10,723 nt of DNA from the NCBI GenBank assembly GCA_938073845.1, contig CALJEO010000129.1, positions 1 to 10,723 on the forward strand. Direction: 5' to 3'. Position numbers and translations under genes: made by a program. This stretch comes from an uncultured archaeon (GTDB lineage Archaea; Korarchaeota; Korarchaeia; Korarchaeales; Korarchaeaceae). Shown here piece after piece: positions 5,774 to 10,723 of this stretch (within the stretch, counting starts at the first letter, position 1; every line of letters starts with the position of its first letter). Below the pieces are notes generated by a model, which was not told where the DNA came from, searched no databases, and was given only the letters and a program-made list of their open reading frames with translations.

Positions 5774-6208
5774 CTCGCCCCTCACGGACTTAACCTCACC
5801 CACGAACCAGTCGTGATCCCCGACCTCGACCACCCTCACCAGGTAGCACTCGAATGAGGCATAAGCCTCCTCTATTAGGTAGACCCCGAATTCACCCCTT
5901 ACGGGAGTCAGCCTAGCCCTCTTGAGCTTCTCCTCACCAACTTCCCTGAAGGAGATCCTCCCGCAAGTGTGAAGCGACTCCACGAGCTCGAAAGGGAGGA
6001 AGTTTATCCCGAACTTCCCGCTCCTCCTGATGAACTCATAAGTGGCCCTCTTCGGACTTATCGCGACCCCGTAGAGAGGGGGCCTCACGCTCAGGGGGGA
6101 GTGCCACGCTGCTGCCATCGCGTTGGCCCTTCCACCGGGATCCTCGCTCGTAACTAGGATGGCGTTCCTGGGATAGGAGAGGTTATGGAAGAGGCTTATA
6201 GGGATCAT
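5663..6208 (-). CDS. Flavin reductase-like FMN-binding protein
   Basis: The 181-residue soluble protein belongs to the flavin reductase-like/FMN-binding split-barrel family (DIM6/NTAB type). Visible features are the opening hydrophobic strand with NAILVTSED (15-23), ANAMAAAWHSPLSVRPPLYGVAI (28-50), FGINFLP (66-72), HTCGRIS (80-86), a charged CYLVRVVEVGDHDWFVGEV block (121-139) and the family's typical end LDLGRVRPTLYMG (151-163). Members reduce free flavin with NAD(P)H or bind FMN as a cofactor; the physiological partner here is unknown. I chose ATG 6208: GAGGTG lies six bases ahead and the start overlaps the nitroreductase stop as ATGA. GTG at 6217 is an alternative inside that ribosome site. 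The 3' end is overlapped antisense by the epimerase-type gene. Confidence 0.85.
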   Translation of the reverse strand: MIPISLFHNLSYPRNAILVTSEDPGGRANAMAAAWHSPLSVRPPLYGVAISPKRATYEFIRRSGKFGINFLPFELVESLHTCGRISFREVGEEKLKRARLTPVRGEFGVYLIEEAYASFECYLVRVVEVGDHDWFVGEVKSVRGELRGNILDLGRVRPTLYMGEDHYITADPSSLRKGSIR

Positions 6209-6723
6209 GCTTCCCACCTCGTCCCGTACTTATTCAGGTGAACTAACTCACTCAGTTCCTTCCTCCTAGGGGGAGTGGGTCTCTCAGCAGGATAGCCCAT
6301 GGCCACTATAGCTACGGGAACCCTATTCGCGGGAGCTCCCACTATCTCAAGCACCCTCTCAACATCCCTGAGGCTCTGTATCCAGACGCTGCCCAGGCCA
6401 AGGGCGTGGGCCGCCAGCATGAGGTAGATCGTAGCGTTAGCGCAGTCCACCAGGTAGGAGGTGGGGGAGGCCTCAGGGTCGCATAGCACGACCACAGCTA
6501 GAGGAGCGTTCAGGAGGGGTGAGGCGTACCTGTGAACCTTCCCGAGCTCCTCGATCAACTTCCTGTCCTTAACTATGACGAACTCCCAGGGCTGGGAGTT
6601 CCTAGCGCTTGGAGCGTATCTAGCTGCATCGAGCACCTTCCTTAGAAGCTCATCGCTCACTTCCCTACCCTCGAACTTCCTCACGCTCCTCCTGGTTAGG
6701 AGGAGGTCCAGGCACCTCTCCAT
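6205..6723 (-). CDS. FMN-dependent nitroreductase-family protein
   Basis: At 172 residues this is a compact member of the nitroreductase family, dimeric FMN enzymes that use NAD(P)H to reduce nitro groups, quinones or flavins. The FMN phosphate-binding RRSVRKF is at 11-17, PSARNSQPWEFVIVKD at 38-53, the second conserved region LGLGSVWIQ at 108-116 and the late VAIVAMGYPAERP at 137-149. I chose ATG 6723 because GGAGGGGGTGAT precedes it by three bases; an upstream GTG at 6753 would place that ribosome site inside the protein. The gene sits 30 bases after the PhoU-like gene and overlaps the flavin-reductase gene by four bases, so the three are probably one transcript and the two flavin proteins may work together. 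The true substrate is unknown. Confidence 0.9.
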   Translation of the reverse strand: MERCLDLLLTRRSVRKFEGREVSDELLRKVLDAARYAPSARNSQPWEFVIVKDRKLIEELGKVHRYASPLLNAPLAVVVLCDPEASPTSYLVDCANATIYLMLAAHALGLGSVWIQSLRDVERVLEIVGAPANRVPVAIVAMGYPAERPTPPRRKELSELVHLNKYGTRWEA

Positions 6724-6753
6724 GGAATCACCCCCTCCTGGGGCAGCGCTCAC

Positions 6754-7668
6754 TTAAAGCTGGAACCTCGGGCCCACCAGGTCGCAGAGGTCCCCTATCC
6801 TAACCAGGAGGTTTATGAGGGGCACCAAAGGCTTACCGCTCAGCCTACCCGCTACCTCGCTTAAGCTCCTCTCCACAGCTTTCCTCACCTCCAAAGCTTC
6901 CCTGAAGTCCCTCAGCTCAAATGATTTGAAGGCCGAGGAGAGGAGGTACTGAGCTTCACCGAGGATGTCAGCGAATGCGCTCAAGCTCTCACACTGCGTG
7001 AGCTCAGTCAAGCTATCAGCTATGAGCTCGAGTATCATAGCGGCTATCCTCATATCCAGCAATTCTATCGGCTCCAAGCCCAACTTCCCCATTATCTCAG
7101 GACTCCTTATTGCCTTCCTCACCTGCCTGACAAGGGCGAAGTAGAGCCTATCGACGTCATCATCCCTCTCAGCCACAAGTGAGAGAGCTTCTTCATCCCC
7201 TTCGAGGGAGGCCCTCCTCAGGTCGGAGAGCATCCCGAGTATGATGCCCCTCATCCTGGAGAGGAGCTCCATGGGGTTAGCTGATGAGTAATCGATGAGG
7301 CATCTCGCTAAAACCCTCCCGAATCCCTCCTCCAGGACCTCCATTCCAAGGAGCTTTGAGAGAGTGCTTCTCAGGACATCGGAATCCTCCTTCGTCATCC
7401 TCGCCTTGACCACCTCGACCTCATCGTACCCATCCAGGTAGGCAGCGACTATCTCCCAAGCCCCCTCCCTATCCCTCAGCTCTATCCTGGCTCTGGTGCC
7501 CCTCTCCTCACCTCCAAGCAAGACTATGAGCTCTCCGTATGGTCCCTCCAGCAACCTAGCCTTGGTCCCCGGGGTCACCCTCCGCTCCCTCACCCACTCC
7601 TTGGGCAGGGTAATCGCGTAGGAGCTGCCACCTATCAGGAGGAGCGATCTCAACCCGAGGTCCTTCAT
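6754..7668 (-). CDS. Phosphate uptake regulator-like protein (AbrB domain plus PhoU)
   Basis: The 304-residue protein combines an N-terminal AbrB/SpoVT-type DNA-binding beta-hairpin (about 5-50; SLLLIGGSSYAITLPKEWV at 8-26) with a helical PhoU-like region (about 125-300), in the arrangement found in archaeal PhoU-type proteins. The PhoU part shows the acidic, metal-binding type ERDDDVDRLYF at 167-177 and a repeat of such helices later. In bacteria PhoU represses phosphate transport through the PhoR/PhoB system; archaeal versions with an AbrB domain are thought to bind DNA directly, but the target is unknown here. No pst or pit transporter is in the window. ATG 7668 follows an AT-rich promoter without a Shine-Dalgarno, so it is likely leaderless. 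It heads an operon with the nitroreductase and flavin-reductase genes. Confidence 0.88.
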   Translation of the reverse strand: MKDLGLRSLLLIGGSSYAITLPKEWVRERRVTPGTKARLLEGPYGELIVLLGGEERGTRARIELRDREGAWEIVAAYLDGYDEVEVVKARMTKEDSDVLRSTLSKLLGMEVLEEGFGRVLARCLIDYSSANPMELLSRMRGIILGMLSDLRRASLEGDEEALSLVAERDDDVDRLYFALVRQVRKAIRSPEIMGKLGLEPIELLDMRIAAMILELIADSLTELTQCESLSAFADILGEAQYLLSSAFKSFELRDFREALEVRKAVERSLSEVAGRLSGKPLVPLINLLVRIGDLCDLVGPRFQL

Positions 7669-7685
7669 AATTACCCTATATGCCT

Positions 7686-7702
7686 ATTTATATAATATTA
7701 TA
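7686..7702 (-). promoter_or_regulatory. TATA box and 12-base palindrome before the PhoU-like operon
   Basis: On the minus strand TTATATAAAT lies about 20-27 bases before ATG 7668. It overlaps the perfect palindrome TATAATATTATA at 7691-7702. AbrB-type dimers often bind AT-rich symmetric DNA, so autoregulation by the downstream gene's product is plausible, but AT-rich promoters make such palindromes by chance. Confidence 0.55.
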
Positions 7703-7723
7703 AGTTTTTCCCAATTCTTACAT

Positions 7724-7735
7724 AGTTTTTAAACT
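7724..7735 (+). promoter_or_regulatory. TATA-like box for the ECF S-component gene
   Basis: AGTTTTTAAACT holds a TTTTTAAA core 22-29 bases before ATG 7755, which has no Shine-Dalgarno, so the transcript is probably leaderless. The element is also an inverted repeat (AGTTT, TT, AAACT). It and the leftward box lie in one 86-base divergent region. Confidence 0.55.
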
Positions 7736-7754
7736 AGAGACCCAGTTACATCGT

Positions 7755-8543
7755 ATGAGCCTGGCCCGGAGGGTCTCGGCCACTGGCCTGTGCGCTGCCC
7801 TCTACGCGATAGGCGCCTTCTCCACCTCCTACCTCGTCTCACCCTTCGGCAGGGGTCAGTTCAGGCCCGCTGTGGTGATTCCAGCCCTATTCTCCATAAT
7901 CTACGGACCCGAGGTTGGAGGGTTGGGAGCGGCCATGGGCACGCTGATAGCTGACTCAGTGAAGCGCGGGGGCCTCTACCTCCCCAGCCTCCTAGCTGCA
8001 GTACCTGGGAACTTCCTGGGTTTCTACGTTTTCGGAAGGATGCTCAAGAGAGATTTCAGCTGGAATAGGTTCTCGGTAGCATCTCAGGTCTCCCTAGCCT
8101 TGGGATGCGCTGCAGTGGCCTACCTATACACAGCTGTGATAAGCCTCCTGGGGATGCTGCCCCCCAACATCACTGGTCACGATCTCCTCATGCTAGGTAC
8201 CTCACTAGCTCTCTGGTTCTTCATAACGGAGTACCCGTTCGTGATACTCCTAGTGCCTCCCATCCTCAGGGCTGTGGGGGCCAAGCCTCCCGGAGCGGCT
8301 GAGGGAAAGCCCTCCTGGCTGATATCACTAGCCCTCCCCGGGGCCATATTCCTGGCTATCAGCCTCCTGCTAACCCTAACTCCCGCTTCAGCTGAGGTGA
8401 TGAGGGGTCTCTTGGTGAAGCTGAATCCCTCCTATGCGGCCAGCACGCTCTACCTGATCCAGCTCCTCTTCGCAGGCTCCGGAGCAGCGATGGCAATCTT
8501 CGGATTCCTGCTCCAGATAAGATCTTGGGGGCTCAAACCTTAA
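7755..8543 (+). CDS. ECF-type transporter S component (substrate-binding membrane protein)
   Basis: This 262-residue protein has about six hydrophobic helices (near 8-28, 38-66, 78-95, 107-134, 144-171 and 188-208, with another near 228-253) and reads like a substrate-specific S component of an energy-coupling factor transporter. The typical sequence is QFRPAVVIPALFSIIYGPEVGGLGAAMGTLIADSV at 35-69 followed by a short loop and AVPGNFLGFYVFG at 82-94. S components bind a vitamin, metal or precursor and join EcfT and two EcfA ATPases; no ecfA or ecfT is visible, so it may share a module encoded elsewhere. The substrate cannot be told from the sequence. At 262 residues it is longer than most S components. 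The gene ends at 8543, only 25 bases before the cation transporter gene. Confidence 0.72.
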   Translation: MSLARRVSATGLCAALYAIGAFSTSYLVSPFGRGQFRPAVVIPALFSIIYGPEVGGLGAAMGTLIADSVKRGGLYLPSLLAAVPGNFLGFYVFGRMLKRDFSWNRFSVASQVSLALGCAAVAYLYTAVISLLGMLPPNITGHDLLMLGTSLALWFFITEYPFVILLVPPILRAVGAKPPGAAEGKPSWLISLALPGAIFLAISLLLTLTPASAEVMRGLLVKLNPSYAASTLYLIQLLFAGSGAAMAIFGFLLQIRSWGLKP

Positions 8544-8565
8544 ATCTTCACGTTGAAGCTTAAGC
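8539..8565. promoter_or_regulatory. TATA-like element within an imperfect dyad before the cation transporter
   Basis: CTTAAATCTTCA and TGAAGCTTAAG form an imperfect inverted repeat with one unpaired base and a CGT centre. The left arm covers the last codons of the S-component gene and resembles a TATA box 21-30 bases ahead of ATG 8569, which lacks a Shine-Dalgarno. A metal-responsive repressor could bind here; no such gene is adjacent. Confidence 0.4.
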
Positions 8566-8568
8566 TGG

Positions 8569-9879
8569 ATGGACGTAAATAGGGTAACCCTAAGCTCGCT
8601 CTCAGCATCCCTGCTGCTCTCAGTGATGAAGCTCTACGCAGGGCTGATCACTGGGAGCCTCACTGTACTGGCAGAGTTCCTCCACTCGGCCTTGGATAGC
8701 TTGACGACGCTCATCACCTTCCTAACGGTGAGGCTCTCTATGAGGCCCCCGGATGCAACTCACCCCTACGGCCACAGGAAGCTAGACAGCATCGGGGGTT
8801 TAGCTGGAGCCCTCCTCCTCATCTTTACGATGGCATGGGTCATGGGCGAGGCCATCGGGAGGATGTTGAGCCCTCCGGAGATAGAGGTAGGCATCCTCCC
8901 GATCGGTGTGATGCTAGTATCCATGATCATAGACTTCGAGAGATCAAGAGCCCTTAGGAGGGCTGCTGAACTCATAGGGAGCAGGGCCCTGGAGTCGGAT
9001 GCCCTCCACTTCTCAAGCGATATGCTGACATCGCTCGCGGTGATATTAGGACTGATCTTCGTCAGGATGGGAGCTAAGGTGCTCGATCCCCTGATGGCAA
9101 TCCTCATATCTGCCCTCTTCCTCAGATCCGCCCTTAGGATATCGAAGGAAGCCCTATACGATCTGACGGACAGGATAGATCCGAAGGTGATCGAGGAGGT
9201 GAGAGGCGTTTGCCTCACGATGCCCCAGGTACTTGAGGTGGAGAGGGTGAGGGCTAGGAGAGTGGGGAGCTTCCTATTCGCCGATCTGAGGCTGAGGGTT
9301 GAGAGAGGCGCACCAGAGCTAAGGGAGAGGGTAACTGAGGCCCTAAGGGGGAGGCTGAACACGGATGTGGACCTCGTGATCGAGGTGGTGGAGGAGGGTC
9401 TGGAGGAGCGCGTGGAGAGGCTATCCAGGGACTTGGATGGAGTACTCGATGTGCATGCGATAAGCGTCTCCGATTCTGAGAGCGGGAAGAGGGTCTCTCT
9501 TCACGCTGTCGTCAAGTCGGATACCGAGGTATGGAGGGCCCATCAGATATCTGAGGAGCTTGAGAGGAGGATAAGGGAGATTCCAGGTGTTTCGGAGGCC
9601 GTGGTCCATGTGGATCCAGCTGATATACCTGTGTTGAGGATGAGCAGGGAGGAGATGAGGGAGCTCCTGATGGGGAAAATTGAGGGAATGCTGAGGGATG
9701 GTGAGGGCATGCTGGAATCCCTGGAGGTAGCGGGCCCTCCTTGGAGCATAACGCTCAGAGTGATAGTGCCTAGGGATGCTGAACTTAAGGCAGTTCACGA
9801 TTTCACGCATAAGCTTGAGTTAGCGATCAGGGAACTGGTGCCAAGCGCCAACGTGACGGTCCACTTCTCAACGGACTGA
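8569..9879 (+). CDS. Cation diffusion facilitator with extended cytoplasmic domains
   Basis: The first 200 of 436 residues form a typical cation diffusion facilitator (CDF), an antiporter that exports divalent metals such as zinc in exchange for protons. The transport site is complete: H39-x3-D43 in the second helix (LHSALDS) and H147-x3-D151 in the fifth (ALHFSSD); this His-Asp/His-Asp pattern is most often zinc-selective. HPYGH is at 65-69 and DPLMAILIS at 173-181. After the last helix come three stretches, each resembling a cytoplasmic ferredoxin-like dimerisation domain: about 205-274, 278-350 and 360-434, whereas usual CDFs have one of about 80 residues. Histidines at H312, H325, H347, H410 and H414 could bind metal. 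ATG 8569 has no Shine-Dalgarno but a TATA-like box 21-30 bases upstream. The next gene is coupled to its stop by a ribosome site. Confidence 0.92.
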   Translation: MDVNRVTLSSLSASLLLSVMKLYAGLITGSLTVLAEFLHSALDSLTTLITFLTVRLSMRPPDATHPYGHRKLDSIGGLAGALLLIFTMAWVMGEAIGRMLSPPEIEVGILPIGVMLVSMIIDFERSRALRRAAELIGSRALESDALHFSSDMLTSLAVILGLIFVRMGAKVLDPLMAILISALFLRSALRISKEALYDLTDRIDPKVIEEVRGVCLTMPQVLEVERVRARRVGSFLFADLRLRVERGAPELRERVTEALRGRLNTDVDLVIEVVEEGLEERVERLSRDLDGVLDVHAISVSDSESGKRVSLHAVVKSDTEVWRAHQISEELERRIREIPGVSEAVVHVDPADIPVLRMSREEMRELLMGKIEGMLRDGEGMLESLEVAGPPWSITLRVIVPRDAELKAVHDFTHKLELAIRELVPSANVTVHFSTD

Positions 9880-9888
9880 GGTGCTAGC

Positions 9889-10723
9889 TTGAGAAGACTC
9901 ATTCTCCTACTGATCCTCCTTCCGCTCTGCCTGAGCTCAGCCCAACCCGAGATATCAGTTAGCGTTTACCCCAACGAGCTCGTCGTGAGCCCGGGGGATA
10001 GGGTTCAGGTTAAGGTGGTGGTGAGGAACAATGGCAACGCTGAGGTGAACGTAACGGGCTTCGAGCTCAGGGTAGTGCAGTACTTCCCCCTGATACCCTC
10101 CGGAATTCAGGTAGGGATCTACGAGATGCCCCTGGAGGAGCCCCTGAGGCTGATGCCCGGGGAGGAGAGGGAGATGAGCAGGGTGCTCGAGGTACCGAGC
10201 GTGGCGTACTCAGGGGAGTTCTCAGTTCTTCTGAGGGCTAAGAGCACGGCAGGTGAGGGTGTAGCTGAGGTGAAGGTGTGGCTTGGGCTACCCCTGAGCT
10301 CAGCCCTTTCCATCGCATTAGCTCTCTCAGTGGAGGTGGCAGCGATCTACGGGATCTACAGAGCTTTGAGGAGGAGGCTAAAGCCGGAGCACCCGATCAG
10401 GAGGAGGTTGAGGAGGCTGAGGTCCTTGAGGGGACTGAGGGACTATGAGAGGGAGGTAGTGAGACTCATTAGCGAGAGGAAGTCCTGGGGAACTTACGAA
10501 GATGGTGAGAGGTATGAAAGACACGTCAGGGCCGTTAAAAGGGCTGAGCATCTCATATACATGGTGATGGATGATCTTAGGGAGGAGAGGGGGAGGATAT
10601 TGAGGGAGCTTGACGCGATCAGGGCGGAGCTCGCTGAACTTGGGGGGAAGCTGGGTGAGGAGAGCCTGAGATACATCGAGAGGTTGATCAGGGAGAGGGA
10701 GAGGATGCTCGAGGAGATGAATT
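9889..10723 (+). CDS. Signal-peptide protein with beta domain, membrane helix and coiled coil (3' end outside window)
   Basis: This frame is open to the end of the window (278 residues seen). A signal peptide MRRLILLLILLPLCLSSA (cleavage likely near 18-19) leads an extracellular beta-rich part, about 20-132, with a PNELVVSPGDRVQVKVVVRN opening like CARDB- or Ig-type adhesion domains. A hydrophobic helix near 133-158 follows, then a strongly basic patch (RALRRRL and RRRLRRLRSLRGL, 158-183) and a long charged helical region from about 185 to the end (EREVVRLISERK, LREERGRILRELDAIRAELAEL) that suggests a coiled coil in the cytosol. The TTG start at 9889 is supported by GAGGTG five bases ahead, overlapping the transporter stop (TGAGGTG), so the two genes are probably translationally coupled. 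I do not recognise a family; a structural or signalling role at the cell surface is inference. Confidence 0.75.
   Translation, partial: MRRLILLLILLPLCLSSAQPEISVSVYPNELVVSPGDRVQVKVVVRNNGNAEVNVTGFELRVVQYFPLIPSGIQVGIYEMPLEEPLRLMPGEEREMSRVLEVPSVAYSGEFSVLLRAKSTAGEGVAEVKVWLGLPLSSALSIALALSVEVAAIYGIYRALRRRLKPEHPIRRRLRRLRSLRGLRDYEREVVRLISERKSWGTYEDGERYERHVRAVKRAEHLIYMVMDDLREERGRILRELDAIRAELAELGGKLGEESLRYIERLIRERERMLEEMN

Noticed and set aside
8766..9810. Several minus-strand frames opposite the cation transporter
   Set aside because: They are antisense to a gene with complete CDF motifs and have no recognisable domains or ribosome sites.
1..10723. Mobile elements, integration sites or CRISPR repeats
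   Set aside because: No transposase or integrase genes, no terminal inverted repeats and no regularly spaced repeats were seen.

Overview
The window looks like chromosomal DNA of a thermophilic archaeon, and I would guess a korarchaeote or a close TACK relative. The reasons are archaeal-type genes (an AbrB/PhoU fusion, a DUF2099 methanogenesis-marker-8 homologue, a B12-type radical SAM protein with the archaeal N-terminal signature), arginine coded almost only by AGG/AGA, frequent GTG and TTG starts, Shine-Dalgarno cores of the GGAGGTGAT type inside operons, and TATA-like boxes 20-30 bases before first genes that often lack a Shine-Dalgarno sequence (leaderless style). The lineage is an inference from gene content and style, not from a marker gene. 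There is no rRNA, tRNA, CRISPR array, transposase or integrase in the window.

Layout. Bases 1-2578 read rightward: the 3' part of a LysO-type amino-acid exporter, a DUF2099 (methanogenesis marker 8) protein, a small unrecognised protein preceded by a 239-base gap, and a short MscS-type mechanosensitive channel. Bases 2565-4556 read leftward as one coupled operon: a winged-helix regulator, a previously easy-to-miss 48-residue protein, and a radical SAM enzyme with an N-terminal B12-binding-like region. A 77-base divergent promoter region separates this from a rightward gene at 4634 for an exported or membrane-anchored D-glucuronyl C5-epimerase homologue. A second leftward operon (7668 to 5663) holds an AbrB-PhoU phosphate-type regulator, an FMN nitroreductase and a flavin-reductase-like protein. 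From 7755 rightward there is an ECF-type S component, a cation diffusion facilitator with an unusually long cytoplasmic part, and a secreted or anchored protein with a coiled coil that runs off the end.

How the genes fit together. Much of the window concerns the cell envelope and small-molecule traffic: amino-acid export, osmotic relief, vitamin or metal uptake, zinc-type export, phosphate-type regulation and glycan epimerisation. The most interesting points are the DUF2099 protein standing with no methyl-coenzyme M reductase genes in sight, the small protein wedged between a putative autoregulator and a radical SAM enzyme, an archaeal C5-epimerase homologue that keeps its catalytic Glu-Tyr and Tyr, and that same gene's 3' end, which reads more than 100 bases antisense into its neighbour with out-of-style codons, suggesting a lost native stop.
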